This document shows, piece after piece, positions 1 to 7,860 of a DNA stretch of 64,000 bases. Under the pieces are notes generated by a model. It saw only the letters and a list, made by a program, of their open reading frames with translations. It made no database searches and was not told the DNA's origin. The stretch spans positions 806,001 to 870,000 of the forward strand of contig NZ_AP018771.1 in assembly GCF_019703545.1 (NCBI RefSeq), written 5' to 3'. A program made the translations under genes and the position numbers. Source of the DNA: Haemophilus influenzae. GTDB taxonomy: Bacteria > Pseudomonadota > Gammaproteobacteria > Enterobacterales > Pasteurellaceae. Each line of letters begins with the position of its first letter. Within the stretch, counting starts at the first letter, position 1.

Positions 1-645
1 GTTGCGACAAATGGCAAGCAGGCGATTACTTTATTTGAGAAAAATGTTTACGACATTCTATTGCTCGATATTAAATTACCAGATATGAGTGGTTTTGAAA
101 TTGCCCAATATTTGCGAGAGAACTATGAAAACGGTATTTATGATTTTTTACCGCCAATGATTGCTTTTACCGCGAATGTTATGCAAAGCGAGCAAGAATA
201 TTTAGAAATGGGCATGGATGGCGTATTACGTAAACCCATTTCAATTAAGGATTTACACCATTGTCTACAGCAATTTTTTGCAGATGAAAGCGAATCTATT
301 ATAGAAATGAATGATGATAATGAGCTTTCAGAACAGTTTGATTTAGCGCTGATAGAAACACTTGGAAAAAAACAAATTTTAGAAAATTTATCTTTATTCA
401 AACAAACTATGCCAAATTATCTTGCTCAATTATCAAAAGATAATATGAAAGAAACAGAAGATATCGCCCATAAAATTAAAGGTGCAGCGGCATCGGTAGG
501 GTTAAATCATTTACGTCAATTAGCGGATACTTTAGAAAGTGCGGCTAAAAATTCTGATGTTTTTAATTGTGGAGAATTGATTGATGAAATTGGGAATCTT
601 TGGTTAGATGATGTGGAGGATTTGCTTAAATTTTGTAAATTTTAA
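1..645 (+). CDS. arcB: Aerobic respiration sensor kinase ArcB, C-terminal part
   Basis: Only the 3' end of a hybrid sensor kinase is present; the reading frame is open from base 1, so the gene starts outside the window. The visible part is the second half of a receiver domain, with the phosphoacceptor aspartate in LLLDIKLPDMSG and the switch lysine in VLRKPIS, followed by a histidine phosphotransfer domain whose phosphoryl histidine lies in IAHKIKGAAASVG. That receiver plus HPt arrangement, and the HPt sequence, fit ArcB, the inner-membrane sensor that phosphorylates ArcA when quinones are reduced. Its position next to the RclC-like gene agrees with H. influenzae. The family could be another tripartite kinase such as BarA, but the HPt motif favours ArcB. 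Confidence 0.88.
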   Translation, partial: VATNGKQAITLFEKNVYDILLLDIKLPDMSGFEIAQYLRENYENGIYDFLPPMIAFTANVMQSEQEYLEMGMDGVLRKPISIKDLHHCLQQFFADESESIIEMNDDNELSEQFDLALIETLGKKQILENLSLFKQTMPNYLAQLSKDNMKETEDIAHKIKGAAASVGLNHLRQLADTLESAAKNSDVFNCGELIDEIGNLWLDDVEDLLKFCKF

Positions 646-858
646 TATCATAAGGTAGTTGTGTAAAGATTATTTAAATGTGATTTAAAGATAATAAAGA
701 GGCTTAAAATGGGAAAATCAAATTTTATTTTAATTAGTAAAACTTTTCAAATTTCTCCGTTATTTACCTTTATATTAAAGGGAATTGATTTTGCTTTTTA
801 ATATTAAAGCGAGTAGAATTAGGCTCTCAATTTTATTTACTTTGATGTGGAAATTTAT

Positions 859-1488
859 ATGTCAGTATTTAATACATTTGTTGAATTTGTCGCGAGAATT
901 GTTGCACCAATGCAGCGTCAATTTATTAATTTTATCCGTATTGCTATTTTTATTGTAATGGCATGGATCGGTGGTTTGAAAGTTTGTCAATATGAGGCAG
1001 ATGGAATTGCTCACTTTGTATCAAATAGCCCGTTTTTTAGCTATATGTATGAAAAAGGGCCAAATTTAGTGCCGAATGATAAAGGAGAGTTAGTGATGGA
1101 ATATACACTACACAAAAATCCTGAAGGAAAAATGGTTGCAAAAAACATCGAATGGCATAAAGAAAATGGCACCTATACGGCTTCTTACATTATTGGAGCA
1201 ATTATTGTTACTGTTGGTATTCTTACTTTAGCTGGTATTTGGAATGCAACGGCAGGTTTAGCAGGAGGCCTACTGACATTTGGCATGTCAATAGTCACGC
1301 TGTCATTTTTAATCACAACGCCCGAGGCTTGGGTGCCTAATCTAGGTGGAGATTTACCAACGCCAGCCTATGGTTTCCCTTATTTATCTGGAGTTGGTCG
1401 TTTAGTGATTAAAGATATTATTATGATGGCAGGTGGCTTAACAGCTGCAGCAGAGTGTGCAAATCGAATTTTAGCACGTAAAAAATAA
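859..1488 (+). CDS. RclC/YkgB-family inner membrane protein (DUF417)
   Basis: A 209-residue polytopic membrane protein. About four hydrophobic segments are visible (near residues 20-38, 105-125, 130-155 and 175-200), with a charged loop of about 50 residues after the first. Conserved stretches such as AWIGGLKVCQYEADGI, SFLITTPEAWVP and GFPYLSGVGRLVIKD match the E. coli YkgB/RclC family. E. coli RclC belongs to the reactive-chlorine regulon; the same role here is inference and the biochemical activity is unknown. I chose ATG 859 over the in-frame GTG at 847 because GTGGA lies at a suitable distance upstream of it. The gene stands alone, with about 200 bases of A+T-rich DNA after arcB and a hairpin terminator behind it. 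Confidence 0.8.
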   Translation: MSVFNTFVEFVARIVAPMQRQFINFIRIAIFIVMAWIGGLKVCQYEADGIAHFVSNSPFFSYMYEKGPNLVPNDKGELVMEYTLHKNPEGKMVAKNIEWHKENGTYTASYIIGAIIVTVGILTLAGIWNATAGLAGGLLTFGMSIVTLSFLITTPEAWVPNLGGDLPTPAYGFPYLSGVGRLVIKDIIMMAGGLTAAAECANRILARKK

Positions 1489-1506
1489 GTTTATCGATAT
1501 AAAAAT

Positions 1507-1541
1507 AAAACAGCTCCAAGTATAAATTGGCGCTGTTTTTA
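1507..1541 (+). terminator. Rho-independent terminator of the RclC-like gene
   Basis: AAACAGC pairs with GCTGTTT, with an inner CCAA/TTGG pairing, and the stem runs straight into a T tract on the plus strand. It starts about 18 bases after the stop codon of the upstream gene. Confidence 0.75.
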
Positions 1542-1585
1542 TTATCACGACTAGTTAAATATTGACCAGTATGTTTTGTATTATT

Positions 1586-1616
1586 AATTCATAATTCATA
1601 ATTCATAATTCATAAT
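1586..1616. repeat. Heptanucleotide tandem repeat, AATTCAT x4 plus AAT
   Basis: Four perfect head-to-tail copies of AATTCAT (1586-1592, 1593-1599, 1600-1606, 1607-1613) and a partial fifth. The last copy merges into the prlC-like tail at 1609-1646, so the array seems to have grown from the end of that sequence. It lies between genes, downstream of both the RclC-like gene and hsdR, so copy-number change would not alter a reading frame. Confidence 0.85.
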
Positions 1617-1646
1617 GCCTTTATGTCTTAATAAGGTGTCTAATTG
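1609..1646 (-). pseudogene. Orphan 3' tail of a prlC gene
   Basis: On the minus strand this stretch reads QLDTLLRHKGIMN, nearly the last 13 residues of the intact prlC in this window (QLDALLRHKGIMN, at 10356-10393). The two 38-base segments agree at 33 positions and have the same orientation. No other prlC sequence precedes it; hsdR ends 21 bases away. The tail probably marks the far edge of the inserted restriction island: either a displaced native gene end or one carried in with the island. Confidence 0.75.
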
Positions 1647-1666
1647 TTGATATATTAAATTTAAAT

Positions 1667-4600
1667 CTAAATCTTTCCACCAACCCCTTTAAATTTCTCT
1701 ACAAATGCAGCAATTTTTTGGAAAATCGTCTGTTTTTTAGTGAGATATTGTGGATTAAGTGGACTCATTTTTGGCAATACTTCATTAAGTGCCGTGCCGT
1801 TTTCACTGGCATATTCGCGTTTTAATGAAGTGCTGATATAGCGTTTTGCTGCATCGACATTCAAATTTTCTTCTTGAATTAGGGCTTCTGCTTCTTTTTG
1901 TTGCTCATTCTGGGCAAAAAGGAAAAAGGCATCAATCAAGCTTGCTTTATCGGGAATATCATTTAAATTTGTTTGGTTGATAAAATCGACAATCAAGCTC
2001 TCTTTCGCACGGTTACCTAAACTTGAACGAACTGTACGGCGGATTTCATCAATTAACACCTCTTTGTCTTGGTTTTTCTTATGATGTTCGAAAATTAACG
2101 CAAGAATGTAATCCAAATTGATTTCTTGAGATTTTAATAAATCCACTTCAAACACGACATCATCCCAATTTATCGGCGAATTATCCTTATCATTCCCCTC
2201 TTTTCTTTGGCGTAACCAATCGCGAATATCATTATAAGTTGAACGATAATCTTGCTCTGTTCTTACTGGTAAAGTGGGTACTTCAAGCATTTCTGCAATT
2301 TGTTCATCATTCACATAATGTACTTGCTTGAATTTTTCCATTGCAATCGGATCATTTAAATCGACCGCTTGTAAGGCTTGCAATGCTGCAAATTCATCGT
2401 AATTTTGCAAAATATTTTCAATACGTAAATATTCGCCAAATAATTTTACAAACTCTTTTTTATCTTGCTCTGTTTCGATTTCTGTTGGATTAGGAAAGCG
2501 ATTTTGCAGCTCTTGAACAACCTCTAAATAACCACGTTGATTGTCATCACCGTTAAAATAGCTGTCATAGCTTTTCTCTAGTACGACATTCTTCGTGTTT
2601 TTATCGCCAAATAGTGTGATTGCATCAACGGTATTTTGTTCCAAATCGCGGAAAGTAACAATATTCCCAAAGGTTTTAGTGGTGTCATAAATGCGGTTGG
2701 TGCGAGAAAAAGCCTGCATTAATCCGTGATAACGCAAGTTTTTGTCCACGAAAAGCGTATTCAACGTAGGGGCATCAAAGCCTGTTAAGAACATTCCGAC
2801 CACAATCAGTAAATCCACTTCCTGATTTTTCACACGTTTGGCAAGATCGCGATAGTAATTTTGGAATGATTGACTATCTACGCCATAATTCGTGCCAAAG
2901 TAGTGATTGTAATCATCAATGGCTTTTGTTAAAAATTCTTTTGCCGTACTGTTTAGAGCAGTGGGTTCAAAGGTTTCATCTGGAATATCTCCAATCGCAT
3001 CTTGTTCTTCATTTGCCGCAAAAGAGAAAATGGTGGCAATTCTTAACGGTTTTTCTTGTTCAGTCTGTAGATTTTGTAAAGTTTCGTAATAACGTTTTGC
3101 CGCTTCCACACTGCTTACCGCAAACATTGCATTAAAGCCCTTACCTGTGGCGTTCAAGCGGTGGGTTTTCTGTTTAAAATTGTTAAGCAAATATTGCGAG
3201 ATTTCTTTAATACGCTCAGGGTGTAAAAAGGCTTGTTTCTGCTCAAGTGCGGTCAATTTTTCAGGATCTTTTTCTGTTTCTAAGGCTTTAAATTGTGGGC
3301 GGACATCGTTGTAATCGACCTTGAATTTCAGTACTTTGTCATCACGAATAGCATCGGTAATCACATAAGAATGCAATTCCGTACCGAATACACTGGCTGT
3401 GGTTTCCGCACCTAAGGCATTTTCAGAAAAAATTGGCGTGCCAGTAAAACCAAATTGATAGAATTTTTTGAATTTACGTTTTAGATTTTTTTGTGCTTCG
3501 CCAAATTGGGAGCGATGGGCTTCATCGAAAATAAATACGACTTGTTTTTGATAAATCGGCAAATTCTCTTCCGATTTCATCAAATTATTCAACTTTTGAA
3601 TGGTGGTTACGATAATTTTGTTATCGTCTTTTTCAATATTGCGTTTAAGCCCAGCAGTACTTTCCGAGCCATTCACGCTATCAGGCGAAAAACGCTGATA
3701 TTCCTTCATTGTTTGATAATCTAAGTCCTTTCTATCCACCACAAAAAAGACTTTATCAATAAAATCAAGTTCAGTCGCAAGGCGAGAGGCTTTAAAACTG
3801 GTAAGCGTTTTACCTGAACCTGTGGTATGCCAAATATAGCCACCACTTTCTTTGTTACTCCAATTTTTGGCGTGATATGAACTTTTGATTTTCCATAAAA
3901 TCCGCTCTGTGGCGGCAATTTGATACGGACGCATAATCAATAGAGTGTCGGAAACATCAAACACGCAGTAATTTACCAACACATTGAGCAAAGTATTCTT
4001 TTGCAAGAAAGTCGCTGTAAAATCCTTTAAATCTTTAATTAAAGTATTTTTTGCCGTTGCCCAATTCATTGTGAAGTCGTAGCTGTTCTTATCGCGTTTG
4101 GTGGTATTGGCAAAATAGCGGGTATCCGTGCCATTAGAAATGACAAAAATCTGAATATATTTAAAGAGAGAATTTTCTTTATTGAAACTTTCTTTGCTGT
4201 AGCGATGAATTTGATTAAAGGCTTCACGAATCGCCACGCCACGTTTTTTTAATTCAATATGTACAAGCGGTAAACCATTTACCAAAATGGTCACATCATA
4301 ACGATTGTCATAGCTGCCAGTTTGCTCAAATTGATTGATGACTTGCAGAGAATTATTGGCAAGATTTTTCTTATCTAGCAAATAGATATTCTGAATGCGT
4401 CCATTATCGAACACAAAATCATAAATATAATCATCGTGAATTTTTCGGGTTTTCTCAATCAGACTATCACTGGGTTTATCCAAATATTCTTCTAAAAAAC
4501 GTTGCCATTCCGCATCGGAGAAAATAACATTATTCAACCGTTGTAATTGAACACGTAAGTTTTTAATCAGTTCATCGTGATTATTAAGCCCTTGTAAATA

Positions 4601-4750
4601 CTCATAGCCTTGCGCCTGTAAATCACGAATAAACTCACGCTCAAGGCTCCCTTCCGTTTGATAACCAGCATTAGGTTCTTCCACAAATTTATTATATTGA
4701 TCTAAAACGATAAAATTATTGGATTCAGCGATGGTTTTGTATTGGGTCAT
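1667..4750 (-). CDS. hsdR: Type I restriction enzyme, R (endonuclease/translocase) subunit HsdR
   Basis: A 1027-residue HsdR, about the length of type IC subunits such as EcoR124I. The N-terminal nuclease domain shows D152 and ELK (166-168) of the PD-ExK site. The helicase motor follows, with Walker A TTGSGKT (309-315), DEAH (409-412) and later RecA-like motifs (FTGTPI, AFSRTNR). With HsdM and HsdS it would translocate and cut unmodified DNA. It ends the island and is separated from abi by 221 bases holding an RNA candidate and its own promoter, so it is probably transcribed separately from hsdM-hsdS. The frame is intact. One uptake signal lies inside at 3245-3253. Confidence 0.95.
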   Translation of the reverse strand: MTQYKTIAESNNFIVLDQYNKFVEEPNAGYQTEGSLEREFIRDLQAQGYEYLQGLNNHDELIKNLRVQLQRLNNVIFSDAEWQRFLEEYLDKPSDSLIEKTRKIHDDYIYDFVFDNGRIQNIYLLDKKNLANNSLQVINQFEQTGSYDNRYDVTILVNGLPLVHIELKKRGVAIREAFNQIHRYSKESFNKENSLFKYIQIFVISNGTDTRYFANTTKRDKNSYDFTMNWATAKNTLIKDLKDFTATFLQKNTLLNVLVNYCVFDVSDTLLIMRPYQIAATERILWKIKSSYHAKNWSNKESGGYIWHTTGSGKTLTSFKASRLATELDFIDKVFFVVDRKDLDYQTMKEYQRFSPDSVNGSESTAGLKRNIEKDDNKIIVTTIQKLNNLMKSEENLPIYQKQVVFIFDEAHRSQFGEAQKNLKRKFKKFYQFGFTGTPIFSENALGAETTASVFGTELHSYVITDAIRDDKVLKFKVDYNDVRPQFKALETEKDPEKLTALEQKQAFLHPERIKEISQYLLNNFKQKTHRLNATGKGFNAMFAVSSVEAAKRYYETLQNLQTEQEKPLRIATIFSFAANEEQDAIGDIPDETFEPTALNSTAKEFLTKAIDDYNHYFGTNYGVDSQSFQNYYRDLAKRVKNQEVDLLIVVGMFLTGFDAPTLNTLFVDKNLRYHGLMQAFSRTNRIYDTTKTFGNIVTFRDLEQNTVDAITLFGDKNTKNVVLEKSYDSYFNGDDNQRGYLEVVQELQNRFPNPTEIETEQDKKEFVKLFGEYLRIENILQNYDEFAALQALQAVDLNDPIAMEKFKQVHYVNDEQIAEMLEVPTLPVRTEQDYRSTYNDIRDWLRQRKEGNDKDNSPINWDDVVFEVDLLKSQEINLDYILALIFEHHKKNQDKEVLIDEIRRTVRSSLGNRAKESLIVDFINQTNLNDIPDKASLIDAFFLFAQNEQQKEAEALIQEENLNVDAAKRYISTSLKREYASENGTALNEVLPKMSPLNPQYLTKKQTIFQKIAAFVEKFKGVGGKI

Positions 4751-4774
4751 AGTTTTTCCTTAGTATATTTTTCA

Positions 4775-4824
4775 GTTATTCAGTATTATTGAATAACTTG
4801 AGTTATTATAAGTTATTGAATAAT
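4775..4824 (-). promoter_or_regulatory. hsdR promoter with palindromic operator-like repeats
   Basis: Read on the minus strand, a perfect -10 box TATAAT lies at 4810-4805. Two 11-base near-palindromes TTATTGAATAA (plus-strand 4786-4796 and 4814-4824) flank it with centres 28 bases apart, and the nearer one is part of a perfect 8-base inverted repeat, GTTATTCA (4775-4782) and TGAATAAC (4790-4797). The start codon of hsdR is 25 bases further on. Repeats bracketing a -10 box look like repressor sites; which protein binds them is unknown. Confidence 0.5.
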
Positions 4825-4881
4825 AAGATTATTTCTATTGGATATGTTTTCTAGTCGTAATTTTTATAGTTTAAATATTAA

Positions 4882-4915
4882 TCAAGAAAACTTTAGTTTT
4901 AACTAAAGAACTTGA
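4882..4915 (-). terminator. Terminator behind abi and its RNA candidate
   Basis: A strong hairpin: CTTTAGTT (4891-4898) pairs with AACTAAAG (4901-4908), extended by TCAAG (4882-4886) and CTTGA (4911-4915). On the minus strand the inner stem is followed by TTTTCTTGATT, so it would stop transcripts leaving abi before the hsdR promoter. Confidence 0.65.
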
Positions 4916-5003
4916 CCTCGGATCCATATTTTTATACTATGCGTGCCAACAGTTCCCCTGGCTTTGCCAACTCAAGTGGTTGGATTCACAAGGCTAGGGG
5001 CCA
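4882..5003 (-). ncRNA. Candidate structured RNA overlapping the abi stop codon
   Basis: On the minus strand, CCCCT (5000-4996) pairs with AGGGG (4959-4955), TTG (4991-4989) with CAA (4966-4964), and CCAAC (4983-4979) with GTTGG (4971-4967), giving one long interrupted stem. Its 7-base loop CACTTGA (4978-4972) contains the abi stop codon, and ACTTGA in that loop is complementary to TCAAGT at 4915-4910, a possible pseudoknot that would compete with the outer terminator stem. A second GTTGG at 4950-4946 offers an alternative partner. Conserved RNAs have been reported beside abiF-type genes, so an RNA partner of the Abi protein is plausible. This is inference from pairing only; no promoter is assigned. 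Confidence 0.45.
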
Positions 5004-5913
5004 TTTTTTTCCATAGATTCCATTCTTTTAGGTCAATAACTAATCCTGTATCTTTTATTGAAATTGCATTATTTTGCACCTTAGGAAATTCATCAAGAAC
5101 CGCTAAAAAACGTTCTCCCCACGTTGAATTTGGACAAATAATATCTAACATTCTTTTCATCAAACAAAAATATACGAATACTTGTTTTGTTGAAAGCATT
5201 TTCCACTGTGGGTCATTTAGCCCTTTTAATGTTGCATTTACAGGAATAGAACGATTCCATAATCTGCTATGATGTGCAGAAATGTTGCGAATGATGTTAA
5301 AAGCGTGAAGATGCGTTTGTAAATGTCTTCCACTTTTTAAATGATATATTTTAGCAATATGGTCTTTATCTTCCTCTTTCATTCCACTATAAAGTTTTGA
5401 CATTGTGCCAAAATCCCAAACTTCACAGCATACCCAAATAGGCAGATCTTCATATTGTTCTAAATGATGTTTTACAAAACTTGTTTTTCCTTCTCGGCGA
5501 ATTAAACTATCAAGTCTATCTAACCATTCTGAATGTCGGAAATTAGAATCAAAAAATTCACTTTTTTTGTGGGCGAGCGGATGATATTTTCCTAATTGAT
5601 AAGCAATATTCACACGCATAGCGACTTCAATTCTTTCTAAAGCATCAAGTGCTAATTGTCGTAATTTTTTATCAAAAAGGTAAAGTTGTTTTACATCAGT
5701 AAAAGATGTATTTTCAATAAAGCGGTCTAATTTTTTCTCAGGATTACAAATATCTATTTGGCGAAAAGGATAAAGATAGCCACTAACACGATAATATCCA
5801 ATGGTTTTTAAATAACCTAAGGCTTTTAAGTCATTCTCAATAACAAGCCCACGTGTTTTTAATTGCGAGAGTTGGTCATCAAAACTTTTCCATTCTTTTA
5901 ATGTTTTTGGCAT
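4972..5913 (-). CDS. Abi_2-family abortive infection protein (AbiD/AbiF-like, HEPN motif)
   Basis: A 313-residue protein with the hallmarks of the Abi_2 family: an N-terminal GYYRVSGYLYPFR region, FDKKLRQLALDALERIEVAMR near residues 80-100, and RNISAHHSRLWN near residues 209-220, which holds the HEPN-type RX4H motif (R209, H214). HEPN proteins of this kind are usually RNases that halt growth on phage infection; that function is inferred. The gene starts 6 bases after hsdS, so it is the last gene of the hsdM-hsdS transcript. The position between hsdS and hsdR is the one often taken by prrC-type anticodon nucleases in other type I loci. Its stop codon sits inside a predicted RNA hairpin. Confidence 0.85.
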   Translation of the reverse strand: MPKTLKEWKSFDDQLSQLKTRGLVIENDLKALGYLKTIGYYRVSGYLYPFRQIDICNPEKKLDRFIENTSFTDVKQLYLFDKKLRQLALDALERIEVAMRVNIAYQLGKYHPLAHKKSEFFDSNFRHSEWLDRLDSLIRREGKTSFVKHHLEQYEDLPIWVCCEVWDFGTMSKLYSGMKEEDKDHIAKIYHLKSGRHLQTHLHAFNIIRNISAHHSRLWNRSIPVNATLKGLNDPQWKMLSTKQVFVYFCLMKRMLDIICPNSTWGERFLAVLDEFPKVQNNAISIKDTGLVIDLKEWNLWKKMAPSLVNPTT

Positions 5914-5919
5914 ATTTTC

Positions 5920-7107
5920 TTATTGTTTAAAATTTAGTAATAATTCTCTGTAATATTCATACCGCTTTTGGCTTTGTTCAATCGCTAAAGGCAAGCCTTC
6001 GGTGATGGAATTGGTTAAGGTTTCAAATTTGTCTAAGATTGAAACGATGCGGTGTTGTTCCTCTAATGGGGGAATAGGAAGAATGATTTTAGCCATATCA
6101 GTTGCTGATACATCAATAACTTTTGTTCCTTTGGCATATTTACGTTTTTCATTTGTGAAAAATGATGTTTGCGTAAGATAAACAAAATATTTGCTTAGTA
6201 TTTTTTCATGATTCGGTTTGAATATTGTTGCATGTCCACCAGTTACGGCTTGTTCTTTCCCTAAGTACACCATTGCTTTTCCAACATCCTCAAAGTTTTC
6301 ACTGGTATTTGTTATTACAACATCACCACAATCTACTTTTTTCAATTTTTTAGCTAATTCAGGCGAAACAAAAGATTTGGTTTTCGTGGCAAATGTACCA
6401 TAGTAGGTATAAATTTGACCATAATGAATGGCTGGAACGCCTGTTTCGGTAAAATCTTTCTTCTGTAATCCATTGCCACGAATTAACTCGCCCAAATCAA
6501 TCAGTTTTATCCATTGGACTACCACCCCCGATAGCTCTAAACTATCAAAAGATAATAATTTTTCTCGATAGTATTCATACTGCTTCTGGCGTAGTATAAG
6601 CTCGCTGGTAAGCTCGCTGGTAAGCACTGTCAATGCGTCCAAAATTTTTACGATTTCTGTTTGGACGGAGAGTGGGGGGATGGGGATTGGAATTTGTTGC
6701 AGTTTAGCTTTTGTTAATTTTGCACGTTCCTTTCCAGCTAAGAATGGAATGAAATTCATATTAGTTAAATAATGGTATAAAAAACGATTATTTAATTTTT
6801 CTTTGCCATTTACTACATGGACGTGGTTATTTGCCCAAAATTTACCTACAGCCCATTGAATAGAGTAATTTTCTAGACTAGCAGAACCATCTTCAGCAAT
6901 TAATACAAATTCGCCCTCGTGAGTATATCCTTCGACATAATCTTGGATATTATTAGCACCATAATATGGAATATTCCCTGACACTCGTGAGGATGATTTG
7001 ACTGGTTTTCTTGCATTATTGACGATATTGGCAACTTCATCTAAAGGCTTCCACTCAACCTCAGCCCCATCTAATAATTTTTCTAAAAAAGTGCGGTTGT
7101 TTTTCAT
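5920..7107 (-). CDS. hsdS: Type I restriction enzyme, S (specificity) subunit HsdS
   Basis: A 395-residue specificity subunit with two target-recognition domains separated and followed by conserved helices. The first conserved block reads IPPLSVQTEIVKILDALTVL... and ends YEYYREKLLSF; the second reads IPPLEEQHRIVSILDKFETL and ends YEYYRELLLNF. The pattern and the TSEL-TSEL repeat between the halves are type IC (EcoR124I-like). The two recognition domains would read the two halves of a split site that cannot be predicted here. I start it at ATG 7107 (MKNNRTFLEKLLDGAEVEW, a usual HsdS opening) rather than the in-frame ATG 7197, which would add 30 residues unlike the family. The 5' end carries an uptake signal at 7089-7097. 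Confidence 0.9.
   Translation of the reverse strand: MKNNRTFLEKLLDGAEVEWKPLDEVANIVNNARKPVKSSSRVSGNIPYYGANNIQDYVEGYTHEGEFVLIAEDGSASLENYSIQWAVGKFWANNHVHVVNGKEKLNNRFLYHYLTNMNFIPFLAGKERAKLTKAKLQQIPIPIPPLSVQTEIVKILDALTVLTSELTSELILRQKQYEYYREKLLSFDSLELSGVVVQWIKLIDLGELIRGNGLQKKDFTETGVPAIHYGQIYTYYGTFATKTKSFVSPELAKKLKKVDCGDVVITNTSENFEDVGKAMVYLGKEQAVTGGHATIFKPNHEKILSKYFVYLTQTSFFTNEKRKYAKGTKVIDVSATDMAKIILPIPPLEEQHRIVSILDKFETLTNSITEGLPLAIEQSQKRYEYYRELLLNFKQ
6601..6624 (-). repeat. 12-base tandem repeat in hsdS encoding TSEL-TSEL
   Basis: Two perfect copies of a 12-base unit (minus strand CTTACCAGCGAG) encode LTSELTSEL in the central helix of HsdS. In EcoR124I the number of equivalent TAEL repeats (two or three) sets the spacer length of the recognition site. 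The same geometry is seen here with two copies. Confidence 0.8.
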
Positions 7108-7199
7108 TGTGTTTTTTATTGTTCCTCGTAGGGTACAACTGTCAACGTTTAGTTGATAGTTGGATTTTAATTTGTCTTGAATACTATAAAATTTCAAAC

Positions 7200-7317
7200 G
7201 TCAGAAAACGCTTGCAGAATTGTTGTGGAATAACTATAATCCCCACAGCTCACCTACTCTTTAGTAGAAAGAGGTAGCCGTTCGCCCGGCTTACAATAGG
7301 CGACCATTTCTCTATCA
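7200..7317 (-). ncRNA. Candidate structured RNA with pseudoknot, between the BECR-like gene and hsdS
   Basis: On the minus strand, starting right after the stop codon of the 180-residue gene, AGCCG (7291-7287) pairs with CGGCT (7280-7276) around the loop GGCGAA, and GGCGA of that loop is fully complementary to TCGCC at 7303-7299: a compact H-type pseudoknot. Two more hairpins follow: CTCTTT with AAAGAG (loop CTACT), and TGTGGGG (7247-7241) with TTCCACA (7230-7224). The stretch is much richer in G+C than its surroundings and has no open frame worth noting. A leader for hsdS, or an RNA antitoxin or cofactor for the gene before it, are both possible; the sequence cannot decide. Confidence 0.5.
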
Positions 7318-7860
7318 TTAGAACCATTCGCATTCTTTCAAAGTTTCATCGCCATTTCGGTATTTTTCGTAGCGTTTCTGATAATCATCACGTTTTCCTT
7401 GGTGATCGATATAAAAACTTGTCACTAAAAATGAAGAGGATTTACCTAGTTTCTGTAAAATCACAACAAAATCATCTTTATAAGCCCATAAATATAAGCG
7501 AATATCTCGTTTTTTGTTACTTTCACGATGATAAAAAAGCTTAATTTTTTCATGAGTATGATTTTCTAGAATCTCCTTCACCCAGCCAATTCTTTCAGCC
7601 CGTCTATAATCAGGATAGCGACCACGTGAGCGAAATCTCTTTATACCATTTTCCCAATAGGTTTCTTTTTCTTCTCGTGAGATTAGATGCCAAAAGATTT
7701 TTTCTTTATTATCTTCTAAATCATGTGATTTAGGGTCTATATAAATTTTTCTGGCTAAATAAGTTCGATTTTTTACAAAGCTTGAATGGAAAATGGAATA
7801 TAAATAATCAAATAAATTTTCACTTTCAATTTTATTTAAGTCTAATATCTCATCTAGCAT
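7318..7860 (-). CDS. Putative BECR-fold (barnase/EndoU/RelE-like) RNase-type protein
   Basis: A 180-residue soluble protein rich in charged residues. Its C-terminal half shows the pattern of phage-type BECR nucleases: RIGWVKEILEN (90-100), then RLYLWAYKDDFVVIL (121-135), then FLVTSFYID (144-152), that is strand, strand with acidic pair, and a closing strand, with basic residues between. I recognise the pattern by eye only and do not know the gene. It overlaps the end of the DUF3800 gene by 7 bases, so the two are translationally coupled, and it is followed at once by the candidate pseudoknot RNA. A toxin role is inference. Confidence 0.5.
   Translation of the reverse strand: MLDEILDLNKIESENLFDYLYSIFHSSFVKNRTYLARKIYIDPKSHDLEDNKEKIFWHLISREEKETYWENGIKRFRSRGRYPDYRRAERIGWVKEILENHTHEKIKLFYHRESNKKRDIRLYLWAYKDDFVVILQKLGKSSSFLVTSFYIDHQGKRDDYQKRYEKYRNGDETLKECEWF

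Noticed and set aside
4935..4950. TTGGCACGCATAGTATA as a sigma-54 promoter
   Set aside because: The -24 half fits but the -12 GC is missing, and Haemophilus is not known to have sigma-54.
4943..5272. 109-codon plus-strand frame opposite abi
   Set aside because: It lies wholly on the antisense side of abi and of the RNA candidate, has no ribosome site or family likeness, and abi has clear motifs.
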